Part shown: one piece after another, positions 8,300 to 16,665 of the stretch
How the letters are laid out: each line of letters opens with the position of its first letter
Numbering within the stretch: position 1 is the first letter of the stretch
NCBI RefSeq assembly: GCF_002920895.1
Contig: NZ_PQVG01000006.1
Location: 248,001-312,000 of the forward strand
DNA length: 64,000 bases
Source: Flavobacterium alvei
GTDB taxonomy: Bacteria > Bacteroidota > Bacteroidia > Flavobacteriales > Flavobacteriaceae
Direction: 5' to 3'
The notes under the pieces: generated by a model
Databases searched by the model: none
The model's input: the letters and a program-made list of their open reading frames with translations, nothing else
What the model was told of the DNA's origin: nothing
Made by a program: the position numbers and the translations under genes

Positions 8300-10354
8300 A
8301 TGAAACTAAAATTACTTTTTACCTCACTATTATTTTCACTATTTTCCTTTGCACAAATTCCCGCAGGATATTACAATTCAGCAACCGGAACTGGTTATAC
8401 TTTAAAGACAAATTTATACAACATCATCAAAGGCCACACCGACAATGGGTATGATGGTTTATATGTGACTTATCAAGCCTCGGACAGGGATTATTATTAT
8501 GAAAATGATGGAACTGTTTTAGATATGTATTCTGAAAATCCAACAGGAATTGACCCTTATAACTATTCTTCTGGATCTACACAGCGATGTGGTAGCTATT
8601 CTGCTGAAGGCGATTGCTACAATAGAGAACACATCATCCCCCAATCTGTTTTTAATAAAAATGCTCCAATGGTTTCTGATGCACATTCCATTACGCCAAC
8701 AGACGGTATAGTAAATAATTATAGAAGTAATCATCCACACGGAATTGTTGCTTCGGCTTCAAAAACTACTTTAAACGGAAGCAAACTAGGAACTAGTGGT
8801 GTTTCTGGATATTCAGGAACTGTTTTCGAACCTATTGATGAATTCAAAGGTGATATTGCGAGAATGTATTTTTATTTTGCAACTCGTTACGAAAATACTG
8901 TCGCTGGATATTCTTATGATATGTTTAATGGTACAAGTAATCAAGTTTTTACACCAGAATTTTTAAGTATGTTATTGACCTGGCACGCACAAGACCCAGT
9001 AAATGCAAGAGAAATTGCTCGTAACAATGCTATTTATGCCCGTCAAAACAATAGAAATCCATTTATTGATCATCCTGAATATGTTCAATTAATTTGGAAT
9101 CCAACTGCCGATACAGTAGCGCCAACCGCTGCTACAAATTTAGCCGTTACAGGAACTACATCTAGTACGGTTTCTTTGAGCTGGACAGCCGCTACTGATA
9201 ACGTTGCTGTAACAAGTTATGATATCTATATGAATAGCGTTCTGAAAACTTCGGTTTCAAGTTCAAATCTAACAGCGACAATAACAGGACTTACAGCATC
9301 AACAACTTATTCTTTTTATGTTATTGCAAAAGATGCTGCTGTAAATTCATCTCCTGCGAGTAATACTGCAAATGGAACAACAACGATTGCCATTCCTGAT
9401 ACTCAAAACCCAACTGCACCAACCAATTTGGCCGTTACAGGAAGTTCTTCAAGTACAGTCTCTTTGAGTTGGACTGCCAGTACTGATAATGTTGGAGTAA
9501 CTAGCTATGACGTTTATGTGAACTCCGTTTTCAAATCAACAGTTTCTGGAACAACTGCATTGGTAAATGGTCTTACTCCCTCCACTACTTATTCTTTTTA
9601 TGTTGTAGCTAAAGATGCTGCTGGAAATTCTTCCCTTCAAAGTAATGCAATAAACGGAACGACTACAGTACTAACTTCTTCTTGTGCCAACGAAAGTTTT
9701 GAAAATATTCCCGCAACGGCTTCCTCTTATGCTACCAGAACCTGGATTGGAGATTCTGGCTTAAATTGGACTGCCACAGATGCTCGTACTGATCAAACTT
9801 TAAATACAAAAGCCATTTGTATAAAAAACGGATCTCTTTCAGCTTCAACATCAGCTGATGGTATTGGAAGTTTAACCGTTACGACTCAATTAAAATTTAC
9901 TGGAACTAGCGGAACTTTCAATCTTCGTGTTAATGGAAATATTGTAGGAACCATTCCATATAGCACTACAGGTGTATCAACAACCACAACCATTTCTGGA
10001 ATCAATATTGCAGGTGATGTAGTTATTAGTATTACAGACAATAGTCTAACAACAAATCGTGTTGCTTTCGACGATCTCTCTTGGACTTGTTATTCTGGTT
10101 TAGGGCTTGAAAGTTTAAGTCAAAAGGATTTTAAAATATATCCAAATCCATCAAACGGTGATTTTAATATTGTTTTTGATGATTCCAATGGTACTCATTC
10201 TGTTGAAATATTCTCTTTATTAGGACAAAAAGTTTTCGAAAAAAACAACACGCAAGGCTCATCTATATTGGTAAACAATCTTCAAAAAGGCACTTATTTG
10301 ATAAAGGTAACTAAAGATTCCAAATCAAGGACTGAAAAGATTATCATCAACTAA
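8300..10354 (+). CDS. T9SS-secreted endonuclease I with fibronectin III domains
   Basis: Secreted nuclease, 684 aa. A signal peptide (residues 1-18, ending SFAQ) precedes an endonuclease I (NucM/EndA-type) domain at about 20-270. The His-Me motif reads CYNREHIIPQSVF, and DAHSITPTDGIVNNYRSNHPHG is the family hallmark. Two fibronectin type III repeats follow (about 275-360 and 370-455), sharing near-identical words such as TAATNLAVTG/TAPTNLAVTG and VSLSWTA. Next comes a beta-rich domain (about 460-600). The C-terminal ~75 residues (KIYPNPSNGDF ... GTYLIKVTK) are a T9SS type A sorting domain. The protein should therefore cross the outer membrane through T9SS and degrade extracellular DNA/RNA. 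A strong hairpin terminator follows. Confidence 0.93.
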   Translation: MKLKLLFTSLLFSLFSFAQIPAGYYNSATGTGYTLKTNLYNIIKGHTDNGYDGLYVTYQASDRDYYYENDGTVLDMYSENPTGIDPYNYSSGSTQRCGSYSAEGDCYNREHIIPQSVFNKNAPMVSDAHSITPTDGIVNNYRSNHPHGIVASASKTTLNGSKLGTSGVSGYSGTVFEPIDEFKGDIARMYFYFATRYENTVAGYSYDMFNGTSNQVFTPEFLSMLLTWHAQDPVNAREIARNNAIYARQNNRNPFIDHPEYVQLIWNPTADTVAPTAATNLAVTGTTSSTVSLSWTAATDNVAVTSYDIYMNSVLKTSVSSSNLTATITGLTASTTYSFYVIAKDAAVNSSPASNTANGTTTIAIPDTQNPTAPTNLAVTGSSSSTVSLSWTASTDNVGVTSYDVYVNSVFKSTVSGTTALVNGLTPSTTYSFYVVAKDAAGNSSLQSNAINGTTTVLTSSCANESFENIPATASSYATRTWIGDSGLNWTATDARTDQTLNTKAICIKNGSLSASTSADGIGSLTVTTQLKFTGTSGTFNLRVNGNIVGTIPYSTTGVSTTTTISGINIAGDVVISITDNSLTTNRVAFDDLSWTCYSGLGLESLSQKDFKIYPNPSNGDFNIVFDDSNGTHSVEIFSLLGQKVFEKNNTQGSSILVNNLQKGTYLIKVTKDSKSRTEKIIIN

Positions 10355-10359
10355 ATCTA

Positions 10360-10379
10360 AAGCGGCAAATTTGCCGCTT
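10360..10379 (+). terminator. Rho-independent terminator after endonuclease gene
   Basis: AAGCGGCAAA pairs perfectly with TTTGCCGCTT and is followed by nine T residues. Confidence 0.88.
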
Positions 10380-10400
10380 TTTTTTTAAGTCTTAATTACC

Positions 10401-10408
10401 TAAATTTG
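10401..10408 (+). promoter_or_regulatory. -7 box of the purL promoter
   Basis: TAAATTTG matches TAnnTTTG, 27 bases upstream of the purL ATG at 10436. An upstream in-frame ATG at 10406 falls inside this box, so it cannot be the translation start. Confidence 0.65.
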
Positions 10409-10435
10409 CACCGCAATACAACAAACTACACAACA

Positions 10436-13400
10436 ATGATCCATTTCTTTGAAAACCAAAGCAAGACTATTTTTGCAGTTCAAACACAAAACGAAATCTC
10501 GACAGAAGACATTTCAAAACTCAACTGGCTTTTTGCCGACGCACATAAAATAGAGAAATCCGTATTGTCGGATTTTTTTGTTGGTCCCCGCGCCACAATG
10601 ATTACGCCTTGGAGTACCAATGCCGTGGAGATTACCCAAAATATGGGCATTTCCGGAATCATTCGAATTGAAGAATTTCACAAAGCAACTGACGAAACTT
10701 TTGATTTCGACCCGATGCTTTCGCAAAAATATACCGAGTTGAATCAAGATATTTTCACGATCCACATTCAACCGGAAGCCATACTAAACATTGGCGATAT
10801 CGCTGCTTACAACCAATCGGAAGGATTGTCATTAAGCGTTGAAGAAGTAGAATATTTGAATAATTTGTCCACCAAATTAGGCAGAAAACTGACTGATTCC
10901 GAGATTTTCGCTTTCTCCCAAGCCAATTCAGAACACTGTCGCCACAAGATTTTCAACGGAACTTTTGTGATTGACGGCGTGGAAAAAGAAACTTCTCTTT
11001 TCAAATTAATCAAAAAAACATCGCAGGAAAATCCCAACGATATTGTTTCGGCTTACAAAGACAACGTGGCTTTCGTGAAAGGGCCAAGAGTGCAACAATT
11101 TGCTCCAAAATCGGCCGACAAACCCGATTTTTACGGAATAAAAGAATTTGATTCGGTTATCTCTTTAAAAGCAGAAACCCATAATTTCCCAACTACTGTA
11201 GAGCCTTTCAACGGAGCCGCAACAGGTTCGGGAGGAGAAATTAGAGACAGATTAGCTGGTGGACAAGGTTCATTACCAATGGCGGGAACTGCAGTTTATA
11301 TGACTTCGTATTCAAGATTGGAAGAAGAACGTCCTTGGGAAGATGCCGTAGCCGAAAGAAAATGGTTGTATCAAACGCCAATGGATATTTTGATAAAAGC
11401 CTCCAATGGAGCGTCTGATTTTGGAAATAAATTTGGACAACCATTGATTACGGGTTCGGTTTTGACTTTCGAACACGAAGAAAACAACCGCAAGTTGGGT
11501 TACGACAAAGTAATTATGCAAGCAGGAGGAATTGGTTACGGAAAACTAGATCAAGCCATCAAACACAAGCCACAAGAAGGCGACAAAATTGTTATCCTTG
11601 GTGGAGAAAATTACAGGATTGGAATGGGTGGAGCTGCCGTTTCCTCTGCCGATACCGGTGCGATGAGTTCCGGAATCGAGTTGAATGCCGTGCAACGTTC
11701 AAACCCTGAAATGCAAAAACGTGCTGCCAATGCCATTCGTGGTTTGGTAGAAAGCGACAACAACCCCATCGTTTCCATTCACGATCACGGAGCCGGCGGA
11801 CACTTGAACTGTCTTTCGGAATTGGTGGAAGAAACGGGTGGTTTGATTGATTTGGATAAATTGCCTGTGGGTGACCCTACCCTTTCGGCCAAAGAAATTA
11901 TTGGTAACGAATCCCAAGAAAGAATGGGATTGGTTATTGGTCAAAAAGATATTGATTTGCTTCAAAAAATTGCTGACAGGGAACGTTCTCCAATGTACCA
12001 AGTGGGTGACGTAACAGCAGATCACCGTTTTACATTCGAGTCCAAAACTACCGGATTGAAACCTATGGATTATGCTTTGGAAGATTTCTTCGGAAGTTCA
12101 CCAAAAACGGTAATGACGGACAAAACTGTAGATTACAACTATCCAGCATTAGAATATAGCGTAAAAAATATTTCTACTTATTTAGAGCAAGTTTTACAAT
12201 TAGAAGCCGTGGCCTGTAAAGACTGGTTGACCAATAAAGTCGATCGTTGCGTGGGCGGAAAAGTGGCCAAACAACAATGTGCAGGGCCTTTGCAATTGCC
12301 ATTGAACAATTGTGGTGTGGTCGCTTTGGATTATACCGGAAAAGAAGGAATTGCCACATCCATCGGACACTCGCCTATTGCCTCCTTGATTGATCCTGTT
12401 GCGGGAACCAGAACAGCTATTGCCGAATCGTTGTCGAATATTGTTTGGGCTCCGATTAAAGACGGTTTGAAAGGAATTTCCCTATCGGCCAACTGGATGT
12501 GGGCTTGCAAGAATGAAGGAGAAGACGCTCGTTTGTATGCTGCTGTTGAAGCTTGTTCTGACTTTGCCATCGAATTGGGAATCAATATTCCAACCGGAAA
12601 AGATTCACTTTCGATGAAACAAAAATATCCAAACGACGAAGTAATCGCGCCAGGAACGGTTATTATTTCGGCTGGTGGAAATTGTACTGACATTCGAAAA
12701 GTGGTAGAACCTGTTTTGCAAAAAGACGGTGGTTCTATTTATTATATCAATTTGTCGCAAGACAATTTCAAATTGGGAGGTTCTTCTTTGGCACAAACCT
12801 TGAATTCCATTGGAAACGAAGCACCAACCATCAAAGATGCCGCTTTCTTCAAGAATGCATTTAATACTATTCAAGAATTGATTTTGGACAATCAAATCTT
12901 GGCTGGTCACGATATTGGAAGCGGTGGTTTGATTACCACATTATTGGAAATGTGTTTTGCTGATAATAATTTGGGAGCCAAAATTGACTTCTCCGTTTTC
13001 GAAGAAAAAGACATCATCAAATATTTATTCTCCGAAAATATCGCGGTGGTTTTCCAAGCCAAAGACGATGCATCAGTAGAAAATGTACTGAAAAACAAAG
13101 GCGTTTCGTTCTACAAGTTAGGGACTGCCACTACCAATGGTATTTTAGACTTTGGTCCTTGCGGATTGGATATTGCCAAATACAGGGACATTTGGTTTAA
13201 AACCTCTTTCTTGTTGGATCAAAAACAATCCAAAAACGGAACGGCCCAAGCACGTTTCGACAATTACAAAAACCAAGCATTAAATTATACATTCCCAACA
13301 CATTTCACTGGAAAAGCACCTGTTATTGACAACTCAAAACCAAGACCGAAAGCAGCCATCATTCGTGAAAAAGGAAGTAATTCGGAACGTGAAATGGCGA

Positions 13401-14089
13401 ATTCAATGTACTTGGCTGGTTTTGACGTTAAAGACGTCCACATGACCGACTTGATTTCGGGACGCGAAAATCTGGAAGACATCCAATTCATTGGAGCTGT
13501 TGGAGGATTCTCGAATTCCGATGTTTTGGGTTCTGCCAAAGGTTGGGCAGGAGCCTTTTTATACAACGAGAAAGCCAAAACCGCTTTGGACAATTTTTTC
13601 AAAAGAGAAGACACGCTTTCTGTGGGAATCTGTAACGGTTGCCAATTGTTGATGGAATTGGAAAAAATCAATCCAGAGCACGAAGTACACGGAAAAATGT
13701 TGCACAACGACAGCCACAAACACGAAAGCATCTTTACATCGGTGACAATTCAAGAAAACAAATCGGTGATGTTATCGACTTTGGCGGGAAGCACTTTGGG
13801 AGTTTGGGTTTCGCACGGAGAAGGAAAATTTAATTTGCCAATGGGCGAAGAAAACTACAACATCGTTGGAAAATACGGTTACGACAGTTATCCAGCCAAT
13901 CCGAATGGTTCTGATTTTAATACGGCAATGCTTTGCGACACAACAGGTCGTCATTTGGTAATGATGCCACATATCGAGCGTTCTACTTTCCAATGGAACT
14001 GGGCGAATTATCCAAAAGATAGAAACGACGAGGTTACGCCTTGGCACGAAGCCTTTGTAAATGCCAGATTGTGGATTGAAAAGCATTAA
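10436..14089 (+). CDS. purL: Phosphoribosylformylglycinamidine synthase, large single-chain form
   Basis: FGAM synthase of de novo purine synthesis (FGAR + glutamine + ATP to FGAM), 1217 aa. This is the long form, with the synthetase and glutaminase in one chain. The N-terminal PurS-like region is followed by a linker with FSQANSEHCRHKIF (about residues 160-175). Next come the duplicated AIR-synthase-like ATP domains (KAETHNFPTTVEPFNGAATGSGGEIRD; HDHGAGGHLN; HDIGSGGLITTLLE). The C-terminal class I glutamine amidotransferase domain has its nucleophile in VGICNGCQLLMEL and the late His/Glu in the HIERS region. Length matches the family, so it is intact. The start at 10436 is set by the promoter box at 10401. 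It is monocistronic, with a terminator on each side. Confidence 0.97.
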   Translation: MIHFFENQSKTIFAVQTQNEISTEDISKLNWLFADAHKIEKSVLSDFFVGPRATMITPWSTNAVEITQNMGISGIIRIEEFHKATDETFDFDPMLSQKYTELNQDIFTIHIQPEAILNIGDIAAYNQSEGLSLSVEEVEYLNNLSTKLGRKLTDSEIFAFSQANSEHCRHKIFNGTFVIDGVEKETSLFKLIKKTSQENPNDIVSAYKDNVAFVKGPRVQQFAPKSADKPDFYGIKEFDSVISLKAETHNFPTTVEPFNGAATGSGGEIRDRLAGGQGSLPMAGTAVYMTSYSRLEEERPWEDAVAERKWLYQTPMDILIKASNGASDFGNKFGQPLITGSVLTFEHEENNRKLGYDKVIMQAGGIGYGKLDQAIKHKPQEGDKIVILGGENYRIGMGGAAVSSADTGAMSSGIELNAVQRSNPEMQKRAANAIRGLVESDNNPIVSIHDHGAGGHLNCLSELVEETGGLIDLDKLPVGDPTLSAKEIIGNESQERMGLVIGQKDIDLLQKIADRERSPMYQVGDVTADHRFTFESKTTGLKPMDYALEDFFGSSPKTVMTDKTVDYNYPALEYSVKNISTYLEQVLQLEAVACKDWLTNKVDRCVGGKVAKQQCAGPLQLPLNNCGVVALDYTGKEGIATSIGHSPIASLIDPVAGTRTAIAESLSNIVWAPIKDGLKGISLSANWMWACKNEGEDARLYAAVEACSDFAIELGINIPTGKDSLSMKQKYPNDEVIAPGTVIISAGGNCTDIRKVVEPVLQKDGGSIYYINLSQDNFKLGGSSLAQTLNSIGNEAPTIKDAAFFKNAFNTIQELILDNQILAGHDIGSGGLITTLLEMCFADNNLGAKIDFSVFEEKDIIKYLFSENIAVVFQAKDDASVENVLKNKGVSFYKLGTATTNGILDFGPCGLDIAKYRDIWFKTSFLLDQKQSKNGTAQARFDNYKNQALNYTFPTHFTGKAPVIDNSKPRPKAAIIREKGSNSEREMANSMYLAGFDVKDVHMTDLISGRENLEDIQFIGAVGGFSNSDVLGSAKGWAGAFLYNEKAKTALDNFFKREDTLSVGICNGCQLLMELEKINPEHEVHGKMLHNDSHKHESIFTSVTIQENKSVMLSTLAGSTLGVWVSHGEGKFNLPMGEENYNIVGKYGYDSYPANPNGSDFNTAMLCDTTGRHLVMMPHIERSTFQWNWANYPKDRNDEVTPWHEAFVNARLWIEKH

Positions 14090-14113
14090 TCTAAAAATAA
14101 ATACTATTCCATT

Positions 14114-14139
14114 AAGGAGTTGATTTTTTTCGACTCCTT
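14114..14139 (+). terminator. Rho-independent terminator after purL
   Basis: AAGGAGTT pairs with GACTCCTT and is followed by a T-run, 25 bases beyond the purL stop. Confidence 0.85.
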
Positions 14140-14205
14140 TTTTTTTGTTAAAAAGACAAAAACATCATATTTTTTACTAATTTGCAATATTAAACACTAT
14201 TCCAA

Positions 14206-15978
14206 ATGAAAAAAATCACCCGATTATTTGATTTTCCTTACTACCAATTAGAGCATTATAACATTTCGGATGCGTTGGTCACCAAATATAATGGGGTTTG
14301 GGTAAAAACTTCGACCCAAGAATACATCGCAAAAGCCAATACAATTTCTAGAGCTTTATTGCAAATGGGAATTCAAAAAAACGATAAAATTGCCTTAATT
14401 TCATCGAATAATAGAACCGAATGGAATATTATGGACATTGGAATATTGCAAACTGGGGCACAAAATGTTCCCATTTATCCAACTATATCTGAAACAGATT
14501 ACGAATATATACTAAATCATTCCGGTTCGATATATTGTTTTGTATCGGATATTGAAGTGTTAGAAAAAGTAAATTCCATTTTACCTAATCTTCCTAATCT
14601 AAAAGGAGTTTATTCTTTTGATGAAATTGTAGGCTGCAAAAACTGGAAAGAACTACTAACTCTTGGCGAAGACCAAAGCAACCAAGAAGCTGTCGAAGAA
14701 CGAAAAAATAGCATACAAACCGATGATTTAGCCACTATAATTTATACTTCTGGAACTACAGGCAAACCAAAAGGTGTAATGCTTTCGCATAAAAACATCG
14801 TTTCTAATGTGTTGGATAGCGCTTCGAGAATTCCATTCACAGCTGGCCAAAGTAGAGCCATGAGCTTCTTACCGATTTGCCATATTTTCGAAAGAATGGT
14901 TTTATATATCTATCAGTTTTACGGTGTTTCGGTATATTTTGGCGAATCGATTGATAAAATTAGTGATAACATCAAAGAAGTAAGACCAACCGTAATGACG
15001 GCTGTACCAAGACTTATTGAAAAAGTATATGACAAAATCTACTCTAAAGGATTAGAGTTAAAAGGAATAAAAAGAAAATTATTTTTTTGGGCTGTAGATT
15101 TGGGATTAAAATATGAACCTTACGGAGCTAATGGTTTTTGGTATGAATTTCAATTAAAAATAGCCCGAAAACTCATTTTCAGCAAATGGAAAGAAGGTCT
15201 GGGAGGCAATTTAGATTTATTAGTTTCAGGAAGTGCTGCTCTTCAACCAAGATTAGCCAGAGTATTTGCCGCAGCCGAAATGCCTGTAGTAGAAGGGTAT
15301 GGATTAACCGAAACTTCTCCTGTGATTGCTGTGAATGATATGCGAAATTTTGGTTTTAAGGTGGGAACTGTTGGAAAATTAATCGACAATGTAGAAGTCA
15401 AAATTGCTGAAGACGGAGAAATTCTTTGCAAAGGTCCCAATGTAATGCTGGGTTATTACAAGGACGAAGAATTGACCAAACAAGCCTTAGTTGATGGCTA
15501 TTTCCACACGGGTGATATTGGCGAAATTGACAGCGCAGGTTTTCTTAAAATTACCGACCGAAAGAAAGAAATGTTTAAAACTTCGGGAGGAAAATACATT
15601 TCGCCACAATTACTTGAAAACGCTATGAAACAATCCCGTTTTATAGAACAAATTATGGTCATTGGCGATGGACAAAAAATGCCAGCTGCTTTCATTCAGC
15701 CTAATTTTGAATTTGTAAAGACTTGGGAAAAACTACACGGAATTCAAGTGGGTACGACCAACGAAGAAATTATTTCAAACCCAAAAGTAATTGAACGCAT
15801 TCAGGAAGAAGTGGATATTTTGAATGAAAAATTTGGAAATTGGGAAAAAATAAAACGTTTCGAATTAACTCCAGATGTTTGGTCTATTGACGGAGGGCAC
15901 CTCACTCCTACTCTAAAACTTAGACGGAAAATTGTAATGGAAAAGTATATTGATTTATATAATAAAATATACAATTAG
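14206..15978 (+). CDS. Long-chain fatty acid--CoA ligase (AMP-forming)
   Basis: Acyl-CoA synthetase of the ANL superfamily, 590 aa, in the FadD15-like long-chain branch. The P-loop is YTSGTTGKPKGVMLSHKN (about residues 184-201). A5 reads EGYGLTETSPV, A7/A8 YFHTGDIGEIDSAGFLKITDRKKEMFKTSGGKYISPQ. The C-terminal catalytic lysine region is LTPTLKLRRKIV. It activates free fatty acids to acyl-CoA at the inner face of the membrane. It lies directly upstream of the marR-fad operon but has its own terminator, so it is a separate transcript feeding the same pathway. Confidence 0.92.
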   Translation: MKKITRLFDFPYYQLEHYNISDALVTKYNGVWVKTSTQEYIAKANTISRALLQMGIQKNDKIALISSNNRTEWNIMDIGILQTGAQNVPIYPTISETDYEYILNHSGSIYCFVSDIEVLEKVNSILPNLPNLKGVYSFDEIVGCKNWKELLTLGEDQSNQEAVEERKNSIQTDDLATIIYTSGTTGKPKGVMLSHKNIVSNVLDSASRIPFTAGQSRAMSFLPICHIFERMVLYIYQFYGVSVYFGESIDKISDNIKEVRPTVMTAVPRLIEKVYDKIYSKGLELKGIKRKLFFWAVDLGLKYEPYGANGFWYEFQLKIARKLIFSKWKEGLGGNLDLLVSGSAALQPRLARVFAAAEMPVVEGYGLTETSPVIAVNDMRNFGFKVGTVGKLIDNVEVKIAEDGEILCKGPNVMLGYYKDEELTKQALVDGYFHTGDIGEIDSAGFLKITDRKKEMFKTSGGKYISPQLLENAMKQSRFIEQIMVIGDGQKMPAAFIQPNFEFVKTWEKLHGIQVGTTNEEIISNPKVIERIQEEVDILNEKFGNWEKIKRFELTPDVWSIDGGHLTPTLKLRRKIVMEKYIDLYNKIYN

Positions 15979-16042
15979 CATTGTATGTATTATCATTTAT
16001 GATTTTTATTTTTTCAAACAATTAATCATTATTTAAATACTC

Positions 16043-16067
16043 AAACTCTTCAATTTTTGAAGAGTTT
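16043..16067 (+). terminator. Rho-independent terminator after acyl-CoA ligase gene
   Basis: An 11-bp perfect stem (AAACTCTTCAA with TTGAAGAGTTT) around a TTT loop, ending in a T-run. Confidence 0.85.
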
Positions 16068-16109
16068 TTTATACCAAATTAACAAATTTTAAAAAATTAA
16101 CATATTTAT

Positions 16110-16141
16110 TATGCGTGCATAGTATTTTTTTATTACATTTG
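16110..16141 (+). promoter_or_regulatory. marR promoter with overlapping palindromic operator
   Basis: TACATTTG at 16134-16141 is a TAnnTTTG -7 box, 16 bases before the marR ATG. TATGCGTGCATA at 16110-16121 is a palindrome (arms TATGC/GCATA) and occupies the place where the -33 element should be. With flanks the arms extend to ATTATGC/GCATAGT with one mismatch. A MarR dimer bound here would block RNA polymerase, implying autoregulation of marR and the downstream fad genes. Confidence 0.65.
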
Positions 16142-16157
16142 AAAATTCCAAAAAAAT

Positions 16158-16589
16158 ATGAAAGATAAAACCATAGATTATGTTCTTCGTGCCACTTGGC
16201 AAGCTGTGTCAAGAATGTACAACGAAGAGGCTACAAAATACGGTGCTACAATGGCAACTGGTTTTGCCTTGTTGAGTATTGACAAAGAGGAAGGAACACC
16301 ATCAACTGCCTTGGGGCCAAAGATGGGAATGGAAGCTACGAGCCTAACCAGAACATTAAAAAACATGGAAGAAAAAGGACTGATTTACAAAAAACCCAAC
16401 CCTGTTGACGGTCGAGGTGTATTGATTTATCTAACCGAATTTGGAAAAGAAAAAAGAGAATTATCAAAGGAAACCGTGTTGAAATTTAATGAAGCCGTAA
16501 AACAAAATGTATCTGCTGAAAAATTGCAGCATTTTATGGAAGTTTCAGAAATTATAAATGACTTAATCATCGAAAAGAAAATATTTTAA
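16158..16589 (+). CDS. MarR family transcriptional regulator of the fad operon
   Basis: MarR-type winged-helix repressor, 143 aa. The recognition helix region is MGMEATSLTRTLKNMEEKGLIYKKPNPVDGRGVLIYLTEFGKE (about residues 55-97), with the wing containing DGRG. It is the first gene in a same-strand run with fadN, fadA and fadE homologues (76-bp gap to fadN). A palindrome sits in its own promoter. By position its ligand is likely a fatty acid or acyl-CoA; this is inference. In Bacillus subtilis the equivalent operon is controlled by a TetR-type FadR, so the regulator type differs here. Confidence 0.88.
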   Translation: MKDKTIDYVLRATWQAVSRMYNEEATKYGATMATGFALLSIDKEEGTPSTALGPKMGMEATSLTRTLKNMEEKGLIYKKPNPVDGRGVLIYLTEFGKEKRELSKETVLKFNEAVKQNVSAEKLQHFMEVSEIINDLIIEKKIF

Positions 16590-16665
16590 GTGTATTAACG
16601 CTTGTCCTATTTAAAAGTCAATTGCAAGAATCACAACAATCAAAAAAAAACATAAACCGTTTAAA

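Noticed and set aside
10406..10435. Upstream start of purL
   Set aside because: The ATG at 10406 lies inside the TAAATTTG promoter box.
10480..14086. Many open frames on the strand opposite purL
   Set aside because: They are antisense frames of a highly conserved gene with no start signals or family motifs; purL codon structure explains them.
14173..14192. A promoter TAATTTG before the acyl-CoA ligase gene
   Set aside because: It lacks one base of the TAnnTTTG consensus, so it was not listed as a promoter.
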